From Rhynochetos jubatus (taxonomy: Eukaryota; Chordata; Aves; Eurypygiformes; Rhynochetidae), in the NCBI GenBank assembly GCA_027574665.1, contig CM050648.1, positions 44,549,700 to 44,613,699 of the forward strand: 64,000 bases of DNA, read 5' to 3'. This document shows, in pieces, positions 49,001-61,100 of the stretch (the first letter of the stretch is position 1; the number at the start of each line of letters is the position of its first letter). The translations under genes were made by a program, and so were the position numbers. The notes under the pieces are model-generated. The model saw only the letters and a program-made list of their open reading frames with translations, was not told the origin of the DNA and searched no databases.

Positions 49001-50367
49001 TTTTAAAAATCTATCTTTAAATAGATATCTTCAGATTAATTTCAGGAGATTTTTTTATGTATCATGCAAAACTTTATGCTAATTTGGGCAACAGACCGTA
49101 AAGTAAGTCACCGATATTCTTTCACCAGCTTTCATCATCTTGATGTATAACCACATGCTACACACGGATGTATAAATACGTCCCAATGAATATGTAAAGT
49201 GACATGAAATAGTCTGTAGAACCAGAAAACAAGGATTTTTTCACATTGTTACGGCCATTTTGGAAGGCATTCAAATCTCTCTCGAATATAAGCCTAACTT
49301 ATGTTGCTTTATTCAGTGTGAGCCAAATTTCAACATATATGTTAATTTAAAAGTGACAGAGATCACCAAGTGTGGCTTAATGTCTTCGTACATAGGACAA
49401 CTAAAGTATTTTTATTATTGTCTACCTTCCAGTTATGTATTTTCTCAAACTTCAATTTTCCAATGGAAAGACAGTCTCCCTCTACTTTATCTATTTCATG
49501 ACAGCCACACTTGAAAATCTAAGTGCTTTAGAAACAACCTTGAGATTTGTTATTCTAATGACAAGAGTCTGTCAATTTTCCTCCTCAGATCACTAGGAGA
49601 GATGTCCTGTGCAAACAATAGATCATACATGTAACATTTTGCAAAAAGGTAAAACAGATCTCGAATAAAAAGTCTGTCTAGAGGGCTGACAAACTGAAGT
49701 AGCTAAATAGAAGTTCTGATAAGGCGACCAAAGATGTACATTAAAATAATCTTTGAAAACAACAGTAGAACAAAATCTTAAGTACAGGGAACAGCACTAG
49801 CCCTAACTGACTCTTAGCATGGAGCCTATTCCTTTCATTAGCGCTTTTGGACACTTTAAAAAAGAAGGTTTTGAGGTAACACTGAATATATAATAGTATG
49901 ACATGGATTGGAAGAGCAGAGCAACCCGCCTTGAAAACAAAGCATCCACTCCTTGCTTGGAATCATGGGATCTTCATCACAGTCTACCTGTTACAGTCTA
50001 AAGAGGAGGACTGAAAGAGCATTACCATTTTACCAGCTTTGAAATGCAGGATAGGAAATGCAGCAGTCCTCCTATTATTGCACAGTTTCTCATCTTTTTT
50101 TGATCAACCTTTCTCTCTTCTCCTTCCTTCTCCCTTTTCTTTTTTTTTTTTTTTGTTTTTAAGTAACATGGTATTCTTGACTAGGAGCTCAGGACCACAG
50201 GAAAAACTGAACAGAACTAACAATCTGATTGTCTACAAAAGTCCCTCAGGTGTCAGAGTAGTTGACAAAATGGTTTGCCACTCCTGTACTCCTCCTAGAG
50301 TAAAGTTATCAGTGAGAGTTAGAAAGAATTACAGAAACAGTGTATCTTCTTTGCTGTACTTCTCCAT
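46028..50367. other. Unique DNA, no gene recognised
   Basis: No recognisable gene. A hairpin lies at 47058-47089 and a T-rich pyrimidine tract near 50111-50160. A minus-strand frame at 46061-46315 (84 codons, a few bases from the LTR edge) has a hydrophobic start and a balanced remainder; I do not recognise it and see no splice signal of quality before it. Confidence 0.5.
47058..47089. repeat. Perfect 9-bp inverted repeat
   Basis: CCACGAAGT and ACTTCGTGG form a 9-bp stem around a 14-nt loop. AGTCTAC occurs on both sides of the centre as a direct repeat. Confidence 0.85.
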
Positions 50368-50482
50368 TAGGTGGAGGTGCACTAGGAGGGTGTCCCTGCC
50401 CATGGCAGGGGGGTTGGAACTAGATGGTCTTTAAGGCCTCTTCCAACCCAAACCATTCTGTGATACTATGATTCTATGATTA
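50368..50482 (+). mobile_element. CR1 LINE 3' tail fragment
   Basis: About 115 bp of CR1 tail: GTGTCCCTGCCCATGGCAGG, GGTTGGAACTAGATGGTCTT, CCTCTTCCAACCCAAACCAT, and a terminus with three octamer-like units (TTCTGTGA, TACTATGA, TTCTATGA). The 131-codon frame at 50039-50434 runs into this tail and through a T run, so it is not a gene. Confidence 0.93.
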
Positions 50483-50969
50483 TTTTTGTCTTCTAGGTAT
50501 GGTTAGTTAAACAGAAACAAGAGGTGCACCATATCTCAACCAACTTCTTCAAATGTGTACCTAACATTTTCAACACCACTTGAAAGATGTGGAGTTTCCC
50601 TTATTAAACTAGTTGCAGTTTGAGCTGTATATGTTTGGGTAAAACGTATGTTGAAAAATACAGTTCTGAAAACACTAAAAAAATGGAAGGAGTAGTAGAA
50701 GTGATGAAGAATGTAAACCTCAACTGAACAGTCCAGTGAGCTTTGATGAATTCGTAACTTCTTTTTTTTGCCACACAAACTAATTCTTCTCTTATAAATA
50801 AACATGCAAGTATAGTCCTAAAACTCCCACTTCTTCCACAGGATTATTACAACTAAAGGTAATTAAGTCTTACTGAGCATTTGAGATTCAAACTGACCAA
50901 ACTGTTTCTCATTCTTCTCTGGTTTTAATAAAAAACTCACTGCTTTGGGCAGTAAGCAGGCCGACATAC

Positions 50970-51115
50970 CTGTAGGCTATCTCTATGATGACAAGCTTTA
51001 TTCTGTCTTTGCTTGGGGTCAAGCGTGACAAATTTCCAGTCAGATACCACTTGTCATATCTTAAGCTCATCCAGACAGCAATCACGCCCGCTGCTCGCAG
51101 AAGCAACATCTGCCG
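50970..51115 (-). other. Candidate coding exon, unassigned
   Basis: On the minus strand a 146-base open stretch lies between an acceptor (CTCTTGTTTGTCGCAG, ending at 51116) and a good donor (TACAG then GTATGT at 50969-50964). It would enter in phase 0 and leave in phase 2, giving about 48 residues: a short hydrophobic part (MLLLRAAGVIAVWMSL), then RYDKWYLTGNLSRLTP and a lysine-containing end (KDRIKLVIIEIAY). The frame stays open upstream to a TGA at about 51140. The CpG content is above that of the flanks. The peptide reads like real protein but I cannot place it in a family, and no partner exon was identified. Confidence 0.2.
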
Positions 51116-51560
51116 CTGCGACAAACAAGAGCTCTTGATTCACACAGTCTCTTGCTGAGCTCCCAGCTCATTAGGATCTCCTAACCACTGCCTCTCACAC
51201 ATGAAAAACACACCCGTCACTGAACAAGAAAAGTGCCTCACTCCCTGCTAGACCCTTGAACAGTGCAGCTCCTGCTGAGCCTGAGCTTGGCAAGAGCAAG
51301 AGTCCCTTTCACTCACAGAAGCAAGATCTTGTCAGACTGTCTATCCGCACTACCTGGTGACTGAGAGCTGTGAAGTCAAATCCAGCCGCCTTCACAAGCA
51401 CCCCGCTAACACCCCGAGTGCAGCAGTGCCTGCTTTAGGAACGAGTCTAGAGCCCGCAGCAAGGTGAGCAGGGCACTCCCTCTCCAAAGTCCTCCAGCAC
51501 GCCACAGCTCCCCCTCCTTTGGGCACCTTGGCTAGGAAGGTATTTTGGAGCTACAGCATC
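51050..51560. promoter_or_regulatory. GC-richer island, possible promoter or exon
   Basis: Within AT-rich DNA this half kilobase is clearly richer in G, C and CpG. It holds the minus-strand exon candidate at its left edge and, on the plus strand, a strong donor (CAGCAAG then GTGAGC at 51464-51469). That arrangement would suit a divergent promoter or first exons on both strands, but no TATA box or start site can be shown from sequence alone. Confidence 0.2.
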
Positions 51561-54127
51561 AGCTTAACATTTACTGTAAACTAATGTTTCCTCTAGACCC
51601 CAAACTAATTGCTTATAATACACGCTTGGCACATTTACCTCCCCGTCCCTACATACCCATTCAAAGGTAACTGTCCCTGCACTGCCTTAAGGTCAGACAC
51701 TTTTCTATCAAGGAAAACAACGCAGACGTGCTTGGCAGTTAAAAAGAATAAAGCATTTCACATTTAGCCTGCTTGATATGAAATTCCTTTTCTCTTAAAA
51801 GAAATAGCGTGTTCGGAAGAGGCGAGATTTCACTCAGGAAAAACTTCAAAAGCAGAAGCTTTTATAGGATTAACATCTAAAAGGTTGTAACAGTCTAATT
51901 TTCTTTTTAAACAATCCATACAACAACGTACTGGAACTACAATATAAGAAAATGGTCTTTCTTTGAAGGAAAAAAATAATTATTCATGTCTTCCTGCATT
52001 GTGACAAAATTCTTTGAAAAAATACCTGAAGCAAAATTTAGCAATTTTACACGGCTCAAAAAAATTAACAAGCCCAGCATATTCAGGGATTTGAGCTGGT
52101 TAATCTTTAAAACATGAGACAAGCACTACTGAGATCTTGGGATAAAAACTTCAGTAGACATTACAGGATGCCAGAAGGTAAATGAGAGTCTAACAACGGA
52201 GGGAAAAATGCCCAAGATACCTTTGCAGAGAGAAATACTATGTCTTCTTTTCTGGAATCAGTGTTTTCCTTAACACACCATTTAATTTGCCTTTTCTGTG
52301 GGCACTAGATCCCTTCTGCTACCCTGCATTCTTAGGCAGAAAGAAAGGATTATGGCATGGCTCAAGGGGTTTCATTCCAGAGATCTGCTTTCCTTTCCTT
52401 GATGCACCACAAACTTCCAGGGTGATCTGCAGCAAATCCCTTTTTCTCTCTTCCCAATAGGACAATAACTTAGGATATGTCTACTAAAGCTAGGATTGCC
52501 AAAGTATTATATGAACAGAAAACATTTGTGTTGATAGAAATAAAAGATTTCTCAGGTAGCAGAAATCAAATAGTTCGTTGCGGATTTACATACACTGTTA
52601 AACAAGCTCGGATCTCTGTAAACTTAACACCTGCTCAATAAATGAGAAGGACTTTATTCATCCATTTATGGAATAACAGCTGGATGAACTTGCAGCAATT
52701 TTCTCTACATGGGCAAATCTAAGCAAGAAAAAGTCCATAATTCAAACCCTAAAACTGTGTTAAACCGATGCTCTGACTTCAGTTGTGAAGCATCTGTTTA
52801 TATTCAACTTCCAAGTTGTGTATTTCTTTTTTTCAGAGCATTAAATATAAATGCTAAAACCCCCCACATTTTTATACAACTGAGAGTATCATAGCTGAAG
52901 ATACACCTTTATTTTAACATCCTGCTTTGTTTACTACCGTGCTTCATTTATTTTTTTTAATACACAATGAGTAGTTTGGCTTTTAAACAACAAAACCAGT
53001 ATTTCATAAAGCACTTCTCCACTGCTAAGCTCCACTGAGCTGAAGGAATGGTGCAAGTATCAGAAATTAATGAGCATGGCGGACCACAATCCAAGCTCCC
53101 AGAGGCAAAATAGAACAACCACGTATTGAAACAAGTTTCTTGTGGTGTATCACAGAGTACTCAGTATAGATGTAAACATGGCAATTTCACGTTTTTCAGG
53201 TAGTGTATGCTCAGTATAAATGCATGATCTTCACCTTGTGGGGTTTAACACATTTCATCTCAGCCTAGGGATCTTGTTTTAAAGGAAGGAAAAATGTAAT
53301 ATACACACAATAAAAATGAACTCGGATATATACAAAGATTACAGAACCTCAGCTGACATATGGCAACATTATATTTGAGTTTCAGATTACAGACTCTTGA
53401 GAAACCGGTTGTTTCTTAATAACCTTCTTATTACGTTCTTACAATAAAAGAGAGAAATAAAATCCTTGAAAATCGTCATAATAGAATATCGTACACACAA
53501 TTACTTCCCTCTAGAAATGATTCATTTTTTATGAGGATGGGAGACAGTAAATGTAAAAGCACAACATACCTGATATCCTTCATCAGAAAAGATACTATTA
53601 TTTACAGTTGCTTATTCTTCCCCACAAGGATTCAGAATATTTTTTTTCTTATAAACAAATGAGAATAACAAATAGTTATGATTTAGATTTTGTTTGATAA
53701 ATCTGGAAATAAATACATATTTTTAGAGTTTTCTTTCTTTGTAAAACACTTGGCTTATGTAATTGAAAAAGGGAACATCTATGGGACTGAGTTGTTATTA
53801 ACAACAATGTCATATTATTGCTGACTAGAAGCTACGTTCTGTTAGCTGGATCTTATTATAAACTTCCCACTGTTCAATACAGAGAAAAGCCCTAGTTTGA
53901 CAAACAGCGGGAAGCCAACGCCAGCAGCAGCAGTAGCAGTGTGCTATGAGGAGAGACAGGCTTGCAAGGTCCCCAGGGGATGCCTGAGGGGGTTTGTAGC
54001 ACACGCCCCCCCTCCCTTCCTTGGGCTGTGTGTGTGGAGGAACCAGGCAGAAGGTCTCAGGAAAGGGGTTGTGCAAGGGGAAGGAAAGACTGAATTCAGC
54101 CTTGAGCTGACTGACACAAGTAACCCA

Positions 54128-54410
54128 CACGATGAAGGGTTGTAGGGTTAGACTGGATGTAAGGGTGGATGAAGGGTAGTAGGTTTAGATTGGACAGAAG
54201 GAAGACATTTTTTACGATAAGGATGGTGAGACACTGGAACAGATTGATCAGAGAAGTTGTGGTTGCCCCATTGTAAATATTCAAGGCCAGGCTGGATGGG
54301 GCTTTGAGCAACCTGGTCTAGTGAAAGATTTCCCTGCCCATGGCAGGGGGCAGCAGGACTAGATAGTTCTTAAAGTTCTCTTGCAACCCAAACCATTCTA
54401 TGATTTTGTG
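54128..54410 (+). mobile_element. CR1 LINE 3' end with internal duplication
   Basis: CR1 in forward orientation: TAGGTTTAGATTGGACAGAA, GGTGAGACACTGGAACAGAT, GATGGGGCTTTGAGCAACCT, CCCTGCCCATGGCAGGGG, terminus AACCATTCTATGATTTTG. Near its left edge the block GATGAAGGGT...AGACTGGAT occurs twice in a row (54131-54159 and 54168-54194, roughly), a local duplication. The antisense frame 54096-54311 is not a gene. Confidence 0.92.
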
Positions 54411-54779
54411 ACAAAGAAAATCTAGAGAAAAAACGGTTGTCATTAATAACCCTGTAATTTACTATTAAAAGACCATCAGATATTCATTAAAAGCACAAGA
54501 TAGGAATTTGTTCAAAAAGTTACTCAGCCAACACTGTATTTCAATTTTACAGGGCATTCTCATATCCTGTTAATAGGATCAATAGGCAAATTCAGTATGT
54601 TGAAACTCCCATTTGGTACTTAGTTATTACTTTGGTGCAACTACTTAGCAGTAGCAGCAGGCATTAAATGCTATTGATATTGTAATTGGAAACCACAGTT
54701 ATTCTGGAAAAAATCAGGTTTAAATTTGTAAAGTCACCATGGAATTCTGTACTATAATGCAGTAACATGCCAGTTCTAG
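54411..54779. other. Short unique spacer between CR1 copies
   Basis: AT-rich sequence with nothing recognised in it. Confidence 0.6.
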
Positions 54780-54897
54780 GAACGTGTAGACATGGTGCTT
54801 GAGGACACGGTGTAGCGGGTATGATAATGTTGGGTTGATGGTTGGAATACATGATCTTATAGGTCTTTCCCAACCTTAGTGATTCTGTGATTCTATG
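54780..54897 (+). mobile_element. CR1 LINE 3' tail fragment
   Basis: CR1 tail of the same type as the copy at 30101: AACGTGTAGACATGGTGCTT, GAGGACACGGTGTAG, TTGGGTTGATGGTTGGA, TCTTTCCCAACCTTAG, ending TGATTCTGTGATTCTATGG. Only the end of ORF2 and the untranslated tail remain. Confidence 0.92.
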
Positions 54898-56560
54898 GAG
54901 AGTGTTGTAAATACTGTAGGCTCAGTAAACACACTTATGAAAACACTGACTGCTTTCAAATTGAATTCAAGAAGACAAACTACTTAGAACTCAGATATTG
55001 AACAGAAAAAGGGTTTTGAGACTTCTCACCTGTTATTGTCCAAATCAGTCCATCCAAAGGTCTGCCATTTTCCACTTCTATGTAATTCAAATTTTCTGTA
55101 ATTTTCTGATCTGAAAGATTCCACAAATCCTCAACAAACTAAGGGATCACTCTTCCCTTTCAAAATCTTCCAGTGAACTCCAGTGGACATACTAAATTCA
55201 ACACGTTTCCACCTGAGCTCTGTTCAGTCTATGTCTACATATAGCAGGTGTGAAATGTAATGACCTCAGTTTGATTACTTTAGCCTTAGGCCTTTGACAA
55301 TTAAAATCCCAGCAGATTACTCCATTGTGATTATTCTAGCCAGTTAAAATGTATTATTGGTGGGACAGAACCACCCTGTATCTCTGGAATTTATTACCTA
55401 ACTTCAAAGAATTTCTAGAAACAAGGCGATATTCAGCTAACTATGAGCATCTGGGGCCCTACATAGCTACTAAATGAGCATCATGGCTTTTTCTAATCTT
55501 ACAGTGTGGGAGATCACAGTGACTCAAGAAGTCTCTAATACTTTCAGGACACTGGAGATTAAAGTCAGAAATGTAACCTGGATGCCATGTTAATAATACT
55601 AACCAAATAATTTCCAGAATCCAAAATGGATTCTGAGAGAAGATTGGTTTGTTTGCTTGTTTTACAAATAGCCATATTACTGTCATGTCCATGAATTCCA
55701 ATTATGTAGCTAATTAATTGTAATTAATTAGTTCATTGTAATTACCTGTAATTGTAACAGCAACTCAATCCCCTGAAGTTTCTCACTCATTAGTTGCCAC
55801 ATAACACGGTTCTGTAAGATTTTTTTCCCTTGTCAGCCTGATGATCAGATTAGCATAACAGCATTATGGAAACAGGTTGAGGAGAGCTACCCACTTTGTA
55901 TATAAGGGACATCATGACATCCCCAAAATTCATTTTTCTTCTCTCGAAAGGTAAGACAAATGTATAATATGTATTTATGGCTATGTGCATCTGGAAGGGG
56001 GAACTATATGCAGAAAGTCCAAATAATTATTTTATAAAGTTACTGTACACATCTTCCATCTAGTATGGAGAAACAAAAAAGCAACAAAAGAAAAAAAGAA
56101 ACAAAAAGGTGAGAACTTAAGAAAACTGAAGAAGCAAACTTAAATTAAAACAGTGCAGACCTAAATGCATAAAAAGTTTGTCTGTCCACACAAAAAGAGA
56201 AAAGTCTGTAAATATAAAAGATTCATACTGAATCTGCACTTCTTACATGAAATGTATTTTCAAGATTTTTTTTTCTTTAAACAAAACTGGCAGGAGTTTT
56301 AGTGCTCATTATAGTGAAAAATTGGCATTGTTGTCCAGGACAATAGGCACAGCAAAATATGAGAAGCTAAAGCACAGCTTTGTTAATAGAAAACAAACCA
56401 GGCATACCCTACAATCTTCTTCCCTAAGGAAGAAAAATATGCCAAAAGAGGGGCTTTATTTCACATGTACTCAGCTTTAGTACTGCTGGCACAAACTTTT
56501 CACACGTCAGTTGTAATGGCTCCAACATCTTCCTACCTATAAACCAGGACTTCACCACAG
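54898..56560. other. Unique AT-rich DNA, no gene recognised
   Basis: No gene, RNA or transposon recognised. The 80-codon frame at 55459-55701 (-) and the 77-codon frame at 56247-56480 (+) are unsupported. A run of near-palindromic TAATTA words lies at 55710-55740. Confidence 0.55.
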
Positions 56561-56672
56561 ATTCATAGAATCATATAGTTATTTATGTTGGAAATTACCC
56601 TTAAGATCACCAAGTCCAGCCCTTAACACCGCCAAGTCTATCACTAAACCATGTCCCTATGTGTCACCATCT
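56561..56672 (-). mobile_element. CR1 LINE 3' tail fragment, reverse
   Basis: Reversed CR1 tail: ATTCATAGAATCATATAG at the left edge, then TTAAGATCACCAAGTCCAGC, CCTTAACACCGCCAAGTC and CACTAAACCATGTCCCTATG. Same type as the copies at 15066 and 21048. It is cut off after about 110 bp. Confidence 0.9.
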
Positions 56673-56977
56673 TTTGGAGAAGAAACAACAAGGAAACCCA
56701 CAACCCACCAAGCACTTTGTTTGGCAGGTGGGCGCCACAGACCACAAGTAGGTAAAATAATTAGCATTTAGGCAAACAAAATATGACTGTTTTATGAAAT
56801 CATAATCTATTGTTTCAATCAGAATTGTTTTAAATAAGCATGACTTTAAACGGCTTCTCACTTCCGCAGTCAGGGTTACACCTCCTGGCACAAAAAATTT
56901 CCCAAGGGAAAATGGCCTGTCCTTTCACAGACCACTTTTGGGTGCCTCCAGGACCACCAGTGGGCAAGAGCATGGGA
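56673..56977. other. Short unique spacer between CR1 copies
   Basis: About 300 bp between two minus-strand CR1 copies. The 75-codon frame at 56664-56891 (-) starts at this spacer's right and shows no known motif. Confidence 0.55.
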
Positions 56978-57342
56978 ATCATAGCATCACAGTATGGTTT
57001 GGGTTGGAAGGGACCTTAAAGATCATCCAGTTCCAACCCCCCTGCCATGGGCAGGGACACCCTCCACTAGACCAGGTTGCTCAAAGCCTCATCCAGCCTG
57101 GCCTTGAACACTGCCAGGGATGGGGCATCCACAGCTTCTCTGGGCAATCTGTTCCAGTGCCTCACCACCCTCTTCGGGAAGAATTTCTTCCTGGTATCTA
57201 ATCTAAATCTCCCTGCTTTCAATTTAAACCCATTACCCCTTCTCCTGTCACTACAGGCCCTTGTAAGAAGTCCCCCCCAGCTTCCTTGTAGGCCCCTTCA
57301 GGTACTGGAAGGCTGCAATAAGGTCTCCCTGGAGCCTTCTCT
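56978..57342 (-). mobile_element. CR1 LINE, reverse orientation
   Basis: The 3' end is at 56978 (TCATAGCATCACAGTATGG). It continues with TTGGAAGGGACCTTAAAG, CCAACCCCCCTGCCATGGG, CACTAGACCAGGTTGCTC, CTCTGGGCAATCTGTTCCAG and TAAGGTCTCCCTGGAGCCTT, where the match stops. It is the same type and orientation as the copy at 16993. Plus-strand frames here (56938-57201, 57077-57511) are antisense CR1. Confidence 0.95.
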
Positions 57343-57535
57343 GCACTCCGCAGCTCACCCTCCTGCACAACCCGCGCCTTCCATCCACTGCGGAGGCACT
57401 GAAATACTAATGACTTGTTTTATCAGCTCGGTCATTCAGAGATTTGTTGTGCATAACACGCCGTCACACATAGGTTGTGAAGGTCACAGGGCTGGAAGGG
57501 AGCCACTGTAAGATCAATTCTAGTCCCTTATTATC

Positions 57536-57892
57536 TTAGGAACCATGTCGAAAGCTGGAGCTTTTGTTCCTTCCCTCATTACAATATTGTTTAAGAAACT
57601 CACTCTTCCACTTAATTTTCAGCCCAGCTCCTTTTTTTATTTTTTCCAAGTTTGCAATTAATTTCTTTTCTTGTGCCAAAACTGGTTTGTTCAAATCCTG
57701 TTTCTCTGGAGTTATCTGATATATTTTTAACAGAAATCCAACCCAAAAGCAGAATAGCAACCCCAGTAAGCAGCTACTGACCCATCTACACACAGAGATC
57801 TGAACCTCACTAACCTCAGAAATGTACTTGACATAGATACCTCCCAAAAAGTGCAGTGCCTGTGTTACAGAGCTGACCGGACCCAGGGCCAA
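57536..57892 (-). other. 118-codon open frame, unassigned
   Basis: One of the longest non-CR1 frames. It has no ATG at its upstream end (the first usable codon is TTG), so if translated it would start inside or be part of a spliced exon. About 40 residues in lies a hydrophobic run (CLLGLLFCFWVGFLLKIY) that could span a membrane, followed by a Lys-rich, hydrophilic part (EKKLIANLEKIKKGAGLKIK). That layout fits a single-pass membrane protein, but no family is recognised and it sits in intron-like surroundings. Confidence 0.12.
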
Positions 57893-58056
57893 CCCTGGGC
57901 CCTGTCAGGGTCAGAGCTGACTGATCCTGAACAGCTCCCTGTGGGCACCACCGACTCGGGCCACTGCAGAGCATTTTGACTCATGGCAGAAATCACCTTT
58001 TGGATCTCCTCTAATGAAACACCCACTTTTGTTATTCTCCAAGTCTTTTCTCTTAC

Positions 58057-58196
58057 CTATCTTTTATGTGCCTGTATGTGGTTTCTTAAATACCTGTGAA
58101 GAGGAGAACCGGTAGGACGAGACCTGTGTGCTGGACAGACGTGCAGCCACGCTCTGGCACAAAATCTGACTGCAGAGAACGGGCAGGTAACTCACC
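58057..58196 (-). other. Cluster of splice-like signals
   Basis: On the minus strand a donor (AGCGG then GTGAGT at 58195-58190) is followed by an acceptor (GGTTCTCCTCTTCACAG, ending at 58094) and then a further donor (GATAG then GTAAGA at 58056-58051), which would frame a 37-base microexon. A plus-strand donor (GGGCAG then GTAACT at 58187-58192) overlaps the first. Such signals also occur by chance. Confidence 0.1.
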
Positions 58197-61100
58197 CGCT
58201 TTGCTGTTTCTCACATTCCCCTCCTAATGACCTCTGCCGCTGAAATACGTTCATGTTACCTCTCCCATGCCATCATAAAGACCACTATGATTAACAGCTT
58301 CTGAAGTTAAAAACACCATTAAAATCTCAGTCGTCTGAAGATAGGGGGTTTTTGAATCATGCCCTCCCTGGTTTCTAGCAACCTCCAAGGTATTTCAGAA
58401 ATCTTTCTCTTCAAGGTATCTTTGTGTCTCTTCATTCCTGTTGTCAGGTACTCAGAAATCAGAAAATTCAGTCCTGAATTTGAAAATAAGATGTAAATAC
58501 CAGAATCTAAAACTGAGCACTAAGGCTCTTTTTAATTCAGCTCTATTGTTCAGTTTTAAGCTTCATAAGGCTCAATTGACCCAGTTTCACAATGACTTTT
58601 TCCTGTAATTTTGTCTCCTGCTCAATGAAGCCGGTACGACCCACTGTATTAATTTACTGAATTAATACAGTTTTACATTAAGGACAACAACTCCTGAACA
58701 TAGTTTTGGCATTTCTGTTACATGTACCCATAGTATCTGTGTTGCACCATTGCTTTTCTTGCATTTTAGGGATTCTTCTTGTAAAAGTAAGAACTTGAGC
58801 AAATATCTCTGCATCAAGAACTACATACACAGCAACAAACCGAGACTCTAATTCATTATTTCACAGTGTTCACAATGACATTTCCACTAATCATTTTCTA
58901 TCATTGATACATTAATATAACTGACTTCTTAAGGGGAAAGTGAAATGTTTTCAAGGTTTCATAAACAGGAAGTTTTTTAAAGAATTGTACCACAGCGACA
59001 ATAGGCAGACAACTACCTTGTACCACAGCCTCAAATATGGGCACTGACAAAAGGAAAGTGGCTTCAATCCAATCAGACCTTGTGCTGACTTCATTTTGCC
59101 TAAATGCAGCATGCACCTGATTTCCTTTAGTCACGGAAATACTAAATGCTTCCCAGTCAACATCATCTATATATTTAAAACAAACCACTCACAAACACTG
59201 AATTGTTGGTATTAGTATGTTTTCTTGCATTTTTTCATGAATGTGTATTAGACACATTTAATATGTCCACCACAAAATATTGGCAATTTTAAATCCAATG
59301 TTGCAAGATGGCCTTATGACGCTAGCATTCCACGTCATTTTGATATAAATTTATCTAAAATACATGATTCACATCTTAGTTTATTTGGATGTAAGGACAG
59401 CAATATGCAAGCATACTGCCCCCCAAATGATGTAATAATTGTGCATACCAGAAAGCATATAAAATACAGACAGGACTACCCTTTATTTATATCCCAGCAA
59501 CCTGCAATTTGGCAGTTTATTCAGAACTCAGTCAGAAATACCTATTTCTTTGTGTTTAATATTCCCATACGGAAATTTCTGCCGTGTCTTACCATTTTTT
59601 AACTCACTTAAGCTACGTAATAGTAACATCCACAGTATTATTATGCATCCAATGAAAAAATATACCCTTTAGTTCTAAACTCACCCAATAAGAAACAGCA
59701 TACAGTACTGTCCTATTGTATTTCCCAATTCCACTGCAGATAACATGATCACATCCACAGCTTGGGACAGATGGCTTGGAGGTTTTTCTGTTTCTTTCCA
59801 CTAGGAAAACAATACCTATTATTCCTCACCTTCAAGTGCTATCTTTTAACTACTTATTAATCTGTAAGAAGCTTTTCTTGTGAATTCCAGTTTAGCTCAG
59901 TTTAATTAAAGACATTTGTTAAGGAAAATTGTCAAAAGCATTGTGGCACCAAGATACAATAATTTTTCATTAGTCACTGCTTTAAAGTGACTTAAATTTA
60001 CATAGGGCTGTTCAGTATTAAAGCAAGAGATTTCTTTTGTGAGCTATTTGAATATTACTTCAGTTCACTTAGAGCGTACAACAGATCTGTCTCTAAGTCA
60101 CTGCACGTCATGACATTCACTTAGTTCTTACACGGGCAATCAAACTGACTATTACTGCTGTATTTTCTATCCCAAAGTTTCTCTCCATTAGCATGTCTCA
60201 GTTCCTGTAAACATCTTAGTTGGCTGGTTAGTTATTGTGTTTTATGTTAATATTTTTTTCTTTATGCCTGGAATTTCCCCTACTGAGATTCAATGGCATG
60301 TGCTGACGTAGTTAGTCTTTTGTAATCAACACATTTTGCTCCACCTGTTTTTGTCTAAAACACAGAGTTGGACTATTCTATTCCATGTGCACCCTGGGCA
60401 TACAAGGAATCCTCATTTCAGTACATACATCTGTATAGACGCACTCTACACTTGGTTTCAGATATATGTCTTCTTACACAGCCTACTTAATTGGGACTTG
60501 TCAATACTATTGCTTTGTCCTTTTTACACAAATGTAATTTCTTTCTATCATATACTATCTGGTATTACTGGTACACAGGCTCCAAGCCACTTCACATTTC
60601 TTATGGCACTGGCTAGATGTACACCTTATAAGAACACACAGTTCCCCTTTTCCTATCAGCTGGAATCAGTTTTACAGAAGCACTACTAACAGCATCGCGG
60701 CTGAAAGCACACGTAGCTATCTGCTGACCTTTGCTGACAGTTCAAGTGAACTTGGAAATTGTGACATTATATATATAAGTTCATGTCTCCAACTCATGCT
60801 GCAGAAAAACGAGTTTCTGCACCTAGTAACTTGGTTTGCCATTTTAACACAATACCTCCAATATATCTGCTGTCTTCCTTTGTCATCACAGCAGCTTCCA
60901 GCAGGGTCAACTGAAGATCATCCTCTTCAGGATCTCTGCCTCTGTGGCTCCCATCTCTCAGGGACACTTACTGTCTTGCTTCAGAGACTCATTTATCTAC
61001 TACAAATGACACAGAAGAGAAACTTAGACCTGTTATTTCTCCAAGATCCAGATTCAAAATATTGACAGGTTGTCCACTCCAATAAACAGATGACATTTTC

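Larger units (their letters stand above)
50483..54127. other. Unique DNA with a GC-richer island
   Basis: Mostly AT-rich unique sequence. It includes a GC- and CpG-richer island at about 51050-51560 (listed separately) and a second, shorter GC-rich block at about 53900-54127 that touches the next CR1 and holds a short CAG-like run. No gene can be named. Confidence 0.5.

Noticed and set aside
50039..50434. 131-codon plus-strand frame
   Set aside because: It runs through a T-rich run at its start and into a CR1 tail at its end.
57077..57511. 144-codon frame on the plus strand
   Set aside because: Most of it is antisense CR1, and the remainder has no motif.
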